From assembly GCA_002812745.2 (NCBI GenBank), contig NCSJ02000025.1, positions 62,001 to 126,000 on the forward strand: a DNA stretch of 64,000 nt, in the 5' to 3' direction. Positions 45,291 through 58,288 of the stretch are shown here, in pieces (the stretch's first letter is position 1; every line of letters begins with the position of its first letter). A program made the translations under genes and the position numbers. Below the pieces are notes generated by a model. It searched no databases, had not been told where the DNA came from, and saw only the letters and a program-made list of their open reading frames with translations. Origin of the DNA: Scytalidium lignicola. Lineage: Eukaryota > Ascomycota > Leotiomycetes.

Positions 45291-47248
45291 AAGTAGTTTT
45301 TTAGATATCTAAAATCTGAGATAATTAGTTTCCAATAATAAGAACTCAACATTAAACTAACACTCTGAGATAAAGTTCAATGCATCCCTATAAAATTACA
45401 AAGGTGACACAATCCTGACCTGGTCGCTTCACCTCTTAGTAGATCCGATATGGAGTTTGTTATATCGCGGTTCGTGAAGGCGGGCGACTAGCACAAAGAT
45501 TTATGGACCGCCCCATTTGATACGATAAACTTGTGAGAGGAGCATCCTCTAAAGGAAGTCGAATGTGTTTTTTTTTTTGTTTTTTTTTCTTCGAGCATAA
45601 AGTAGTTGTGCTGTTTGATGGTCTTAACACTCCCCCCTTCGTAATATGTGCTCGAGTCCAATATTGCCCACGCCTATTCTCTCGTAAATTCCCTCAGAAG
45701 TCTCCTTAGCTATTAACACATAATAACCCGTTTCTCATATCTTCAGTTTGGCCGATCTATCATGCCTATGCTTAAATTTAAGGTGTCTTATTAAAATAAA
45801 GTTTTATATGAAAATATGTTGTTTTTAACTTAGTGTCGGTTCACCTGTAGCACGAAGTACGGTACGCAATTATACGTAATATACTCGTTGTGCTATTCCA
45901 TGGTTGTTCTTCGAAAAGGGGTGGAAGTGGTGCGAAGCTGTAAGAGCTTCGCTCGCTCCCACTACCTAATCAGGACTAGTCTACATGGCACGTGAGTATC
46001 ACGTGCACGTAACCAATATATTACTCTCAACACTTAGTTCAAAGGTATTTTATTATATAAAATATTATTTATTTATCTATTTATAATTAAAAAATGAGAT
46101 TATTTGATTTATTAATTAAAGAGTTGTTAAATTTTAAAAATGATAGGTTGTTGTAAATTTTTATGGTAAGCCCCTCGAGACTCAACACCTGTACGCGGTG
46201 AGGGCTACGAACTTGCAGCATTGTCTGTAAAGCCAAGACTAAGCATTCATACAATCGATTTTCTGCTTGATTTTCGATTATACAACCAGTCTAAAGCTTT
46301 GATCAATATTACACGTTAACATATCAAAACACAATCTTTCAAACTTCATGAAACATTATAAATAAAGATAACACTTGCATTATATAATTTAAAAGGAATT
46401 TTTAGCNTTTTTTAATATATATTACAACTTCATAATAAAAATAAACATAGTAAACTTATTTTCTTGCCTGATAATTGTTTATAGATTCAAAGATTATATA
46501 ATATATTGTTAATATATTAACAGATCAACAAACAATTTCGTACACAAAAAACAGGTAAACTAATTCCTTAAAAACAAACATCAAAATGAGAGATAGACCT
46601 ACTGGAGAGTAAAAAATCACAATTGATAGTAGTACAATACAAGGAGATGATGGACTAAATTACAGAGTGATGGGTGTATAGGAATTTGGGTAGCTCGGGT
46701 TTAGGCTTTTGAGTAAGGCTTTGTCCTTTGCCTATTTACTAGAGAGTATTCCTCTGCTACTAACAGCGTAATTTCACAAAGGAATGGTAAAACAATGGGA
46801 ATATTAGTGGAGGAAACCATGTACTGTAGCCCGAGGAGTCTTTACAGGCGCCCGATTAGGAACAGCCGAATAAAGAGTATGATTGTAAAAAAATTATATG
46901 GTAAAAAGTGGTCGGCACCTTGGAGTGGTGGTCCCGTAAGAAAGGATCACGTGTATCATATTAACTATGGATTCAAGACTTGGAATTAAAGGATAACTCC
47001 TCTAAAGCAACTCCAAGGGTTCTTGAACCGCGGTATTGGTTTGTATATAAAGATAGGTAGGTGGAGGTGGATGACGTGACTTTTCGCGTTTTCGCTTAGA
47101 ACCTTTGTCCACATACGTGTACTGTCATTCGAAGACGGAAAGATCTAGCAAGCTTTGCTTGGGTGGGAACCGCCTCATATTGAGGTTGAGCCCAAAAAGT
47201 CTGGAAAGAGCTTTATCGCTTCGCACATATTAAGTAAACTGTCAAAAT
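45291..47248. other. Long AT-rich intergenic region with one N
   Basis: Holds a poly-T tract (about 45568-45590), the inverted repeat at 45988-46006, and an extremely AT-rich block (46020-46560) typical of RIP-degraded DNA. N at 46407 precedes TTTTTT. The frame at 46795-46989 has no recognisable product. Confidence 0.5.
45988..46006. repeat. Perfect inverted repeat with two CACGTG boxes
   Basis: GCACGTGA-GTA-TCACGTGC, an 8-bp inverted repeat with a 3-bp spacer. Each arm contains the E-box CACGTG bound by bHLH factors. It lies far (about 1.2 kb) from the next ATG, so a promoter role is only a possibility. Confidence 0.6.
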
Positions 47249-48348
47249 ATGGCGACTGCTATTAATTCCCCTCATCATAGGTTTTCTAATGTGAAAGCCT
47301 TGATATTTGACCTAATGGGTACTTGCACTAATTGGAATACCACAATCGTCGCAGCCATCGAAGCAGACAAAATCCTTGCCAACATTCTATCGCCCGATGA
47401 ACAGCTTCAACTGGCATCAGATTGGCGACAAGGATTCTTCAGGGAAATCCACACCCACTTCCGAAATAAACTGCCACAAGAGGACATTGATATTACTCAT
47501 AAAAGAGTCCTGGACCACCTATTGGAAAGCAAGGGGATTGGATTCACAACTTACGGAGAAAATGAGAGAAATCTACTAGTAAGAGCCTGGCATGAACAAA
47601 AAGGTATGTAAACCGAAAATGAAATTACTATGAAATGACACACGTCTATTATCTTTCGTTTATGGACGAATTTGTGAATTGTTACTTAGGCACTATGTTT
47701 GGAATATGAAGCTAAATATGTACGCCTATACAGCCTGGAGCGATGCTATTAAAGCTATTTCACAGCTGAAGACAAAAATGATGGTGTTAGTAGCTTTATC
47801 TGTCCTTATGATTTCCTTCAGAAAATACTTCCCATTCAATTCCGTAAAATATATCTAACAAAGACAGTGTTGTCCTTGCAAACGGTACAACTCGTCTCCA
47901 ACTTGATATTATTCGATCTTCCGGATTACCTTTCCACACTCTCTTTTCATCACAATTACTAGGATTTACCAAAGTATGTTTTACTTTCATCAATTCTAGC
48001 TTCAATTCCCTATTTCAGAGTTTCTGCTAACTGCCGTCTAGCCCGCTCCAGAAATCTATCACAAGGCTCTTTCGCTTCTTGAAATAGAGCCGAATCAAGC
48101 AGTAATGGTCGCTGCACATGCATACGATCTTCGAGCAGCAAAGAAAATGTTGTACATTCAAACCTGATTGCCATAATTCAACTAACTTACACTCTTCTAG
48201 AGGCCTGAAGACAGCATATATCTACCGTGACACGGAGGATCTAGATGAAGAGATGGACCTAGTGAAGAACGAAGTAGATTTATTCTTCCGTGGGGCTAAA
48301 AATAATCCCTTGGAAGAGTTATCCGATTTTCTCTTAAAGAGTACTTAG
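47249..48348 (+). CDS. Haloacid dehalogenase type II family hydrolase
   Basis: Five exons (47249-47603, 47734-47785, 47868-47973, 48042-48148, 48201-48348) join in phase to 255 residues. Motif I is ALIFDLMGTCTNW: the nucleophile Asp is present, while the second Asp position is Met-Gly-Thr as in many type II members. DIDITHKRVLDHLLE is a family-typical cap segment. Motif II is VVLANGTT across a GTTAGT intron. The C-terminal part has PAPEIYHKAL, VMVAAHAYDLRAA and LKTAYIYRDTEDLDEEMD. Such proteins hydrolyse carbon-halogen or phosphate bonds with an Asp nucleophile in the cytosol. One exon is just 52 bp. The alternative donors near 47784 were rejected because only 47786 keeps the motif in phase. 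The gene looks intact. Confidence 0.83.
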
Positions 48349-49567
48349 ACCAGACTTGCCTTAGAACAGGATGTTCACTAGCAATATGTCAAGTAGCAAG
48401 TGTGAGCTGCTTATCAATCGTTAATAACAAACTACTATATTGTCGGATGAATCTCACATCCCAAATGCTGAGTTGAACTGCACTTTCCTTTTCAGTGTAG
48501 TAAGGCTTCTCGTGTCGCTGTGCTCACCGGAGGGAAGTGTAGAAGCAGGGCGACTAACAAACATAGCTACTCCAAAAGGACACCGCTACAATCTTTTAGA
48601 AGAAAACTATGCTTTGGAATGACCTTGACTTGAAAGACCGTGGCGTCGGCTAGAGGAAGTTGTCAGTTTTCTCTCAAAATAACTAACATAGTCGCCTGCC
48701 CGATCCGTCGAATCATTTACACTGCACTCATACCCCTCCGAGAACAAAGTAAGAAAGCGATACGTTCCTGTCATGGCATACAAGGAGGATTAATGAACAT
48801 GTGCATGAAGCAAGGATGTCGTTGCACAAATTAGCGGAAAGAAGGAAGCCCCAAATCTGTCATCACATGGTGTGCCACGGGTGGCTGGGCATGTGGTTGA
48901 CAAGTACCGAAGGCCATATGATCAAACAGAATTCCTTACTTGGCTTGAAGGATCAGGGTTGGTTTCTTGGATGGCACTGATGGTATAACTGATCGCATTT
49001 AGTATGTCCGCTTTTCGTGTCTGTTGAAAGATTATTACAATTAGTAATCGTAATAGACTCATCTGGAAACAATTGAATTGAAATACTAATCCAATTAATT
49101 ACCTACGGTGGGCAAATATCCCATATCGGTGTTGCTTACCAATTGCGCCGGAGCATAGACAGCACAATTTCGGTGCAGGACAACCTTTAGATTCATATTA
49201 CTTGAGCAGCTTATTGTCGATGCTATTATATAACTTGCGTTTAAATTAGAATTAAATATATAATTAAAAAACCCCTGATTGCAAGTATTTGGCTTGCAAT
49301 TGCTCGCAACCTAATTTTACCTATACGAATCTAGGGAGTTAATGAGCTTCTGCTTTGCTTAACTCTCTCCAGCTACCATGTCGCCGGCTACAATAGGAAA
49401 AAGTAAGTCAGGGATTCTTTCGGGGTCAGTTATGGATCCCTATTCGAATGGGTTGCACCAAACTACCCACAGAGCTCCAATTTATTGAACTTCGCAGGCT
49501 TCTGGCATGCTTTTTGTGCATCAGGGAAAATCAACTTCATGTATTGTCTCAAGATCGGATTCTCTGC
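48349..49567. other. Intergenic
   Basis: Carries the second copy of the dispersed repeat (48859-48915). Two short open frames at 48440-48834 have no family resemblance and no splice context. Confidence 0.45.
48859..48915. repeat. Dispersed repeat, copy 2
   Basis: Matches 42836-42895; the copies differ mostly by G/A changes (ATGGTGTG versus ATGATATG). Confidence 0.7.
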
Positions 49568-52500
49568 TCAAGCACTGGGTCTCACAGTCCAATTCGCAGC
49601 AAACAACAATGCATTCCTTTGCCGATGTGCCTCCGGATCGACATAAATCTTCAAGTTCATACTGTCCTTACCAAGATCATATACTCTGCAAATCATATAA
49701 ATCTGAGCAGAAGTATATCCTTGACGGAGCGCATTTGCTTGCATCTGTAACTGTTAGCTTATTCTAAGGATAGGGAAATGTCGAACCTACCATATTGTAC
49801 TGATTGTGACTCATGAAAAAGCGATCTGCGCTGTTTCCTGTAGTCGTTTTAACTTCAATGAAGTATTCTGGTTCGGATTCAATCCATATATTATCCAGGT
49901 AGCCAAGATGGATAAGCAGTCTGGTCAAGTGGCTGTTGGTGTCTCTATAGACAATGTCGGATGTCTCGAGCTCATTCCACGAGGCCATACCACGGTAATT
50001 GGGGTGGACTGTCACCAGGTGGCGAATTGTACTTCTCCAATTCTCTGTGCCGAAATATGGATAGAGGGTGTTCAGAAGTATTTCATACACCTACACAGTT
50101 TCATGTCAATGCTGCTACATTAATTATTTTGGCTGGAATACTGACAAATAACTCTCCAGCAGCCCCAATCTTACTGTCATGTCTCATCTGATTAAGTTCT
50201 CGAACACCAAATGCAGCTTGGTGATCGTATCCAGGAAGATATCGTCCATTGCCAGGTGCTGCTGGGAAATCACTTCGTGGCAAGTTCGTTTGTCTTGCGA
50301 TGCGGATGACATGGCTAAGAAGTTGCGTGTATGCGTCGACATTACCAAATATACCTTGGATGGGAATATTTGGGATATAATCCGGCTCTGGCTCGAGTAA
50401 TAGCTGTGGAGATGAGACGTTTAATGGCGGAGCAGAGCCGCCTTCGGATATCTCGATACTTGCTCGATTCACTGGGGACACGCCAAAAAGCCCGTTGGCA
50501 ATGACTCTAGACGTTCTTTCCGGAGATATTACTACTGCTTCTTCTTCTTCCTCTTCATCCGAACTGTCAACGACTCTTCGAGGAATTGCCTCAATACCTG
50601 GAACATGTCCAACACCGACAGTTTCCAAGAGGTCATCTATGACGGGGATGCTGCTATTCAAAACGAGGCTAACATGCTCTCTGCAAGATTTAGGTATTTC
50701 AATTGCCTTGGCCAGAGCCTCCGGAAGATGCATCTTGTAGCAGACTTCCCTTTTAGATCCTAGTCTCGGAACGAAGATCTGGAAACCATTTTCCTGATTC
50801 TGAATGTGCACATAACCAGTACTTTGGGACATGGGTCCAGTTATACACCCATTAGTATGGTGCAGGGTATACGTTGTTGAAATGCTATCTGTTTTCAGGA
50901 TTAAAGAAGCTAGAAGCTGGTCATATAGCGGCCGGGGGGCCTTTGGAGTTCGATGGGACACGGCAATGCTATACAACTGTTAGTTTGATTTTATGAACTG
51001 ACAACTTTAACTCTTACCGCAAGATCTCGTATGCCCTGTCTGTGAATTCTCGTGTCAGCCTCTCATCAATCACTCCATCTTCACCAGAAGCAGTTTGTAT
51101 TGTGCACAGTCGTGATAAGTACTTGGTTTGCAGCCCTAGACCCTCTAAAAATGGTGCCATTTCGTGGACCTCTTCCAGAGAGAAGTCCAGAAGATCGACA
51201 TGCTCCCAGAAGATGGCTGAAAGTTTTGTGTTATCAATAATAGCAAAGGTTTCCCAAAAGTTTCCTAGAGCTATATTACCACGCGAGGCGTGTCTTCTGA
51301 TTGGTAGGACATTGCAGGTTGCAAGAGGCTCCAGATCTTGCCGTGTCGGATCCATTCTGTTAATTGCTTTAATCATTTCCTTGATACTTTCCACTGAGGA
51401 CCGTCTTTCTCCCAAAGTGCGAAGCGCTTCCACGAGTGTTGGTAATGAAGCCGGAGAGATTCTCAAATGTGTAAGAAAGAAGTCTGTAAGTCCTTCAGGA
51501 TAGTCGGTACCAATGACTGCCATACCTTCAATTGGCACTGGGCTGCTCCAGAGACACCGTGATGGCGGGTACCACTGGTTTGTAGAAGGAACATAGATCA
51601 GTACTTCGTCTTCAAAGATGTTGCTATTTCATCATTAGAACCTGTTTTGAGTTGTAGGAGCGGTTTCACTTGCCGTATCGAGTTCCAGTCTCTGTCACTT
51701 ATTGGGCTTTGTGAAAATAGCCTGTAGAGTCTCTGAGCTCTATCAGCAACATCCCAAAAGGGATTCGGGTTTATTCTGAGCTTCGATAAAGTTCGTACAT
51801 AATCGTTCCAGTCTGCATTTTGGATTTCCAGAATTTCTTCATGGAAGAGGCGGGCTATTCTTCGGTTGGTTCGGTATTCCGAGACAGAATATAGGGGTGT
51901 TTTATCTAGTATGTCTTGGGGACCTTTCCAAACGCAACTGTCTATGTCAATCCATCTGGGACCAGTAGAGTTTGGTTGGAAACAAGATGGATCGAGGATC
52001 AGATTTTCTCGATGAAATGCTTCCCTGTAAGTTATTAATTTTAGCTCTATTCTGAACTCAGAAGTCTGACTTACACAATAATTTCCTTGTTCATTTCGCT
52101 GTAGTGATCCGAGATTGATGAGTAAGTGTTCAAAATATCAGTCTTGGCCCAGTTCCAAGCTTTTTGCAGTCGAATTTCGTGCTGGCGTAGAATTTCCAAG
52201 TAAAATTTAATATTTGCTTCGAATTGTACCCCAAATCGCCCAAGAAATGCCCAATCCTCAGGCGAATCTGTGTAGCCGGGAAGAGTATCATTTTCCAGAA
52301 ACGGAAATCGTGACATTATTCCAAGGTTTACAGACTCATTGATCAGGCCTTCCGTTGGAAAGTAAGTAAACTTCAGCTGTGTAGGTAGAACACCCCAACA
52401 TGAGACATTTGCTGCTTTAATCTCCTCAACGATTGATTCCGTAATTTGTGGTCTATAAGTTGCCCAATATGTCTTCAAAGTTCCAACAATCTTATTTGGC

Positions 52501-54828
52501 CGATGTTGAAGAATGTGTCGGAACTCAGTAGACAGTGAGCCTGCACTGAATCTCAGACGAGGGACATCGCGGATAATCAAAGCCTGTTTGAGCCAGTCTG
52601 TCCAGCTCGTGTCATGCTGCCGAGTGTGCCTAGTTATAGGAGAAATCAGGTCTAAATAGCTAGGGTTGAGAAATGGGACTGATAGTTCAGGTAATGCTCC
52701 TCTGAAGAGCGCATGAGGGCCATATTCATCTTCGGATGACAGGTACACCGGCACGTCAGTTCTACGAGTATTGATCCTCCTTTCATTGTCGTCATAAATC
52801 CATAAATGTGAGAATCCTGGATTAGAAGTATCTTCGACATGCCAGTACAAGTAACTCAAGTGTAATTTGGACGACGCTAGATCTGCTGCTCCTCCGTTCC
52901 GTGTCGAGTATTCTTGCCAAATCTTGTTAACCACTTCATCAGGCGGACATTCCGTGGCACCAAGAACTTCAAACAGTTCCTCTCGAGCCTCGTTTATGAT
53001 ACTTTCAGGATCAATCGTAATGATTATATCTTGAGGTATTGCAGGCCCAGTTTCTGCTGGAAAGTAGAGGTTTGTCTCTACAGCAGTCACCCATCGTCCG
53101 TCATTCAATGGTATCAACGGCAAATTTTCGAAAATCATTGTCTCAATATCAGTTCCCGGAGATCGATCTAGAATAGATATTATGAGATGAGCCACTCGAC
53201 TGTGCCAGTTATCAGAGGTTTCGCCACTCTTCATCCTTGAATCAGGACATCTCAAATCATGATTGATTCTGTGGCACATTGCGAGATCTTCAATGTCTCT
53301 AATATCAAATAGGTCCTTCAGAGTGTTGATGTTTTCGAGGCCATATTCCAGGGATAGGTATTTACTATATCTTCCTGGACGATCTCTGAAAAGAGGTGAT
53401 CCATTGTTATCCAAGTAATCAGGAGGAAGCGTTCGTACACTCTCCGGTTTTCGAAGCTCCGAGGTTCCGTGGAGGTAAAGAATATTTATATTCTTCAGCC
53501 CGTCAATAATTTCACGAGGCAATTCTCTCCAAAAATGGTGTGTCTGGAATGCTGTCCGAGAAGGCAAATATTCTACCCAGCGGTACCGCAGAGGACCATC
53601 TCTGCTGCAGAAGTCGAGTATCGCATTGCAAAAGTTGCCCACAATTGCAGATAGGATGTCCTTGTTCCACTCAGAGTCAGACTTAACTTCTTCTCTACTT
53701 GCTTGCAAGATGAAATCTGCTTGGATCAGAAACTAACCGTTTTAGCATATGAACATTTCTCATCGCATAAAACTTACATTGAAGCCAAAGTTTCCAATCG
53801 GAAGATATGCAAAAACGTCATAATGAGTGGGTTTTATAGGGTGATCACTCCCATCCACCTGAAATGCCAAGACCAATTCACATTCATTTCTTTCTGGACG
53901 GGCCTCATCCTCCGGCAGAGCTGTTATCTGATTTCTGAAAATATAGTACCGCGAGATTTCTGGGTCTGTGTCGGATAGTTCAACCTCTTCTCTGACCGTT
54001 TTAAAGAGAAGTGTCAAATTGGCCGGTGTGTCCTCCAATGGCGCCTCTTTGCTGAAAGTGGTGCTTGTGGTTCCTCTCGGTTGCCTGTGAACTGTGATAC
54101 TGATCTTTTGGATCTTGGACAAGAATAGAAGCAACGTGGGATGAACGTTATCAAAGTGAGCGATCAAATTATCATAGGGAGTGTTATTCGGAGTCAGGGT
54201 CATTCTCGTCAGAGGACGCTGATCCGTTGGAATAGGATCATCTGCCAAAAGGGGAGTGAGTAGGCCCAACCTCTCTACAACCGTACCATCCCTCCGATAC
54301 ACGAAATAGAAAGAAAACGCGTTGGACTGTATGTGAACTCTGGACGCCACCTGGAACACAGCCTTGAATCCAATTCCCTTCTCGCCGACGAACCCATGCT
54401 GCAGCCTTTTCCAACTTCGTCCAGTACGACAAATTTGGCTCACATCATTCGCATCGAATCCATCTTGGTTTGATTCAACAATGATTCTCTCTGGATGTAC
54501 CTCGAAACTGAGCCAAGGGGTAGAGTTGGTGAGGCTGAACGTGCAATCTTCCACGTTCTGCGTCAGCTCCAAAATAAACCGACCCCTTACTGAACCAATA
54601 TCATCTGCAATGCTAGAAGGGATTAGCTAAAATAATTCAACCGAAAAGAACCGAAAATACAGACGTCTCCACCGAATCTGCAACCTGTCGTCGAAGGTTT
54701 GCAATAGATTCCAACACAGTAGGATGTAGAGTTGCATCAAGTTCTGGATCGTACCAACCGTTCGCACGACTAACTTCAAGGACAATTTCTCGTGCTTCGG
54801 ATTCACTAATATCGAGAGGAGAAGCCAT
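49568..54828 (-). CDS. NO VEIN/sacsin-like protein with Bergerat-fold ATPase and DUF3883 domain
   Basis: A large gene of about eight exons from MASPLDISESEARE (54828) to TGA at 49570-49568. Exon 1 ends at 54665; exon 2 (54612-53778) holds an Hsp90-like ATPase: LELTQNVEDCTF (N-motif), ESNQDGFDANDVSQICRTGRSWK (G1) and GFVGEKGIGFKAVF (G2, nucleotide lid). About 800 residues of helical scaffold follow in exons to about 51017. An Asp/Glu-rich linker (DSSDEEEEEEA) precedes the C-terminal NOV_C/DUF3883 nuclease-like domain: FIEVKTTTGN, FFMSHNQY (exon at 50090-49790). A last exon runs RQGYTSAQIYMICRVYDLGK to WTVRPSA. Plant NO VEIN and animal sacsin use this ATPase as chaperone or in nuclear processes. 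D-E-V-K in DUF3883 resembles PD-(D/E)xK nucleases. Several intron ends are approximate; no stops were seen in the frames I joined. Confidence 0.82.
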
Positions 54829-55360
54829 TGGATGAAGTTATAAGAATTTCTTGTAGTGTCCAAATAACTTTCAGCGAAGCCTAGCATTAATAAATTGCAC
54901 GAATGAATGGTGGTTAGATGGCTACTTACCATCTTGTATCATCTCTCATGCTGCTTCTGAGGTATGGCTTGCGGCTCCAATCACTATCAACTTGCACGCG
55001 CCCTTGGGGAGATTAACCGGTGGCGTAGGACGTGGTCGAGGACAGTTTCCGGCATGGTTGTTAGTTTCACGGAAACCAACCATCATGCAGGGGCAGCCCC
55101 TTAGATATCTCAGCACGCGCCGGAGTTCAGCTCCGACGGAGAGTGAAGGAATCAAACTGGAGAAGAGATTTCTTGCAGTTTGAAGACGACGAAAGGGGAA
55201 TATATGGGAGATCACAAGGTGGCAATAGACTAGTCACTAAAGCAATTCACGAATATACGTCATTTGAAATATACTTTTATCTCTTTACGTTTTCCTTCAT
55301 CTATGAATAGTTCATAATGTAGACGGAACATATTGTGCACAAACGAAATGTCCCATAATA
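54829..55360. other. Intergenic between NOV-like and Hsp70-like genes
   Basis: Promoter of the NOV-like gene and 3' flank of the Hsp70-like gene. No other feature recognised. Confidence 0.5.
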
Positions 55361-57641
55361 TCACCGGTCGAACTTGATGTTTGCTGAACCCGCCTCCTGG
55401 CCATTTGCAATGCTCTTGAATGTCAGATTATCACCCTTGTCCCCAAATCTTACTTGCACATCATAAGAAAATTGATGGACAGTTCGTTTGACCCTGTGAT
55501 TGTACCTACGCCAAGTACTTTTACCAAAATCGAAATCTGCATCGAAGGTTGCCTCAATACTACCAACGCGATCGACCCCTGTTAAAGATTAGTTGTCTCT
55601 TTTAACAGCTGAATTTGATAGAATACACACTAGAATCAGTTGAAAACTCGGGTGCTTCTGTGAGTGCGCAAGAATACAGGTGAGTTTGGCCAACAAATTT
55701 TGATCCAGGTAAGTAGATTTGGTAAACATCTGCTGTTATGCATGTGTTTTCAGTTATCTCATCTCCCTGTGCACGCTTATGGTTAGCAGCAAATGAATAA
55801 TGGATTGTTGACAATCCTCTAACGACAAGACATACTTTAGAAATCAGCCACCACATTCTGTTGATGCACAGCTTCTTGTTCTCATAGAAATCAGAAAAAT
55901 ATGCGTAAGCTTCTGGGTCTATGCCCTCACGGAAAGCATTCGAAATACAGAACCCGTAGTGGCGTCGAGCGTGCTTCACACGAGGTGCAATTCCTTCAAG
56001 GCCGCGTAGAGCAGCACCTTGCACAACAGCAGCTTGACTTCAGCAAATTAGCATGAAAGATGTAGTTAAATTTGTACTACTGCTTACGGATGCTCGGGGC
56101 AAAGCAGAGTAATACCACCATTTCCCCTGCACCAATCTGTCAGAGCTTGGTTTAGGTATGACGATTCACCAAATCCTCCAACAAGAATAATTCGCTAAGG
56201 ATTCGCAGGCTTTAGTCAAAAGTTCTCTGGTTCTTGTCAACAAGGCCAGTAAAAACCTACATCAATCGTGCAATTTCGTTCTTTTCTTGCCTCTTCTACC
56301 TGCTGGCCCACTAAGCTCGTAATCTCAGCAATGACTGGGTCGAAAAGGCTTTGCATGTCCTCGCTACAAAGTCGTCAGATTCTAGATCCTCATTTGGTGA
56401 GGGGGCTTACTATGAGAGCTTCACAATTCTATCATCCGGATCATAGTACTCAGATTCTGGAACATCGAGATTGATAGGCCCTAACTCTCGATCATCGTTA
56501 TTATCATTAAGCCCAAAGTCTCGTTTCAGCCCTTCAAAAGAACTCATTAACTTGCCACCAGGGCCTTTTAACCCGAATGGAAGATTATCGAATGCCGATC
56601 CGAATCTTTTGGAGAGTAATGCATGCAGATTACGATCAATATGTGTGGAGCCACATTTCCCGCCTGTAGAATGTTATTTGTCAGGTCTTGATCATGGCAC
56701 TCAGAAAGCTCAGACTGACGTACCCACACCGACGCAAAGTTCATCGAAAGTTAGATAAGGCCGTACCTGTGTGATTGTGTATGTGGTTATATCAACCGTT
56801 CCACCGCCACAATCACATATGAGGATGTTTTCTTTTTCCTAAATGGTTCAGTAACTTCTATCATCAGATATATGGGCGTACGAATTACCTTGATAGGATT
56901 CAAAGCATATGGCTCGGCATACTTTTTCAAAGTTGCAATAGCTGCGGCTTCTGGTTCTGCAATGGTGAAAACCTCGTCCCCTGGTCTATCACCGAAGCCA
57001 GCATTTCTAGCAGCTGTGAGAGTGGCAGCTTTTGCTTCATCCGACCAAATAGCTGGCAGTGTGATCCAGCACTCCATTGGTGTTTTTTCAAAAGTTGAAT
57101 CGGTCAATTGTTGGCGCAGCATTTTGGATACAAATAAGTACACTTCGTGCAAGAAGTCCTCACAAACTCCGGGGGCATCACGAAAAGAAGGCAATTGGAA
57201 CATCCCAGGGCCTACTATACCGGAAAGGGACGGGTCATCATGTTCGCCTACGGCTGCATTCTTGTCAAGTAGGAGTTTAGTCCATGAGTAAGATTTAAGT
57301 TTGGGGTAGACTTCGAAGCCCCATTTATTGGTACGAATCTTTGGATTCTCCCTGCTGTACGCGATCCGTGTTGGTGTTTTCCACGACCCATAGGAGTCTC
57401 CGGGCCAAGTCGAGATAATCTTGATATCATCTATGCTGCTTTTGTCCGTGGTTACGAAACTGACACCTGCAACAATGTTAAATATTGAAATGTTCAAACA
57501 GAACACAACCTGCATACCTGAAAAGGTGGTGCCATAATCAATTCCTACAATGATTTTGTGTTTAGGCGCATTTTGGAGTAAGATGCGATTCAACCTGCTC
57601 TCACGGCCGGAAAGGGCGTCGCTAGTGCTGTGAGAACCCAT
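55361..57641 (-). CDS. HSPA12-like divergent Hsp70 protein
   Basis: Starts MGSHSTSDALSG (57641). The ATPase domain shows the actin/Hsp70 fold motifs: phosphate 1 IIVGIDYGTTFSG, WITLPAIWSDEAKAATLTAARNAGF, AEPEAAAIATLK, phosphate 2 ILICDCGGGTVDITTY (near 56820-56770), VGVGGKCGSTHIDRNL, and the adenosine motif IILVGGFGESSYL (near 56180). At the C-terminus there is a diverged beta domain (VKRTVHQFSYDVQVRFGDKG) and no EEVD. Such HSPA12-type proteins are expanded in filamentous fungi, are likely cytosolic, and have unclear clients. At least six introns are present, one within the leader (57528 to about 57450). The stop TGA is at 55363-55361. No damage was seen. It lies 530 bp upstream of the NOV-like gene on the same strand. 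Confidence 0.85.
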
Positions 57642-58288
57642 GACGGAGAATAAAAGCGACGACAGGTAGATGAAGAAGGATCGTGTTCAACGTCGAAGGT
57701 TGATGCTAATGTATGTTATGGACATATGGAGGTCGGCCGCTTTACAACACAACCCGAAGGATCCAGCCTCGTCTCGGAGCTGCCGCTCCTTACAACAAAT
57801 GTTTCTAAGCATTCCATTCCATCCTGTTGGATTTTGCTATGATAGGTCCAGCCATTCACAAATTAGGTAGAGAAGGACGCAAACGTTCACCGGCGGTTTC
57901 GGGTCGTACCTAGGGGGCGTGAGATTGCAATCGTGCCGCCCACGGCTGCATTTGAACCACAAAGTGTTTCGGCAGCATACCCACCTTCTCGACCTCGCCA
58001 GTAATTATTTCGTCAATTCTAACTGCTGTTCAGCCACGGAGTGTTTGAATAAGCGCTTGACTACCTTTCCCAGTTTGCCGAAACAATGTCACCGCAGGAT
58101 GGTCACACCCAGGGGCTCCAGCCGCCAAATGCAGTGCGTACAATACCCAATCCCTTGGTCGTGATACTCACTCCATACTTTTGCAAGATCATAAAGCTTA
58201 TATTGCCCACATTTAGGAGACAGACGAATTACATAACACTCAGAGGCAAGGCACATTATCTCTCAGCGGCAAACTAAATGCGGATTCA
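57642..58288. other. Divergent promoter region
   Basis: Separates the Hsp70-like (minus) and coiled-coil (plus) genes. No coding frame is credible. Confidence 0.5.

Noticed and set aside
46795..46989. Short frame in AT-rich DNA
   Set aside because: No conserved features and no promoter or splice context.
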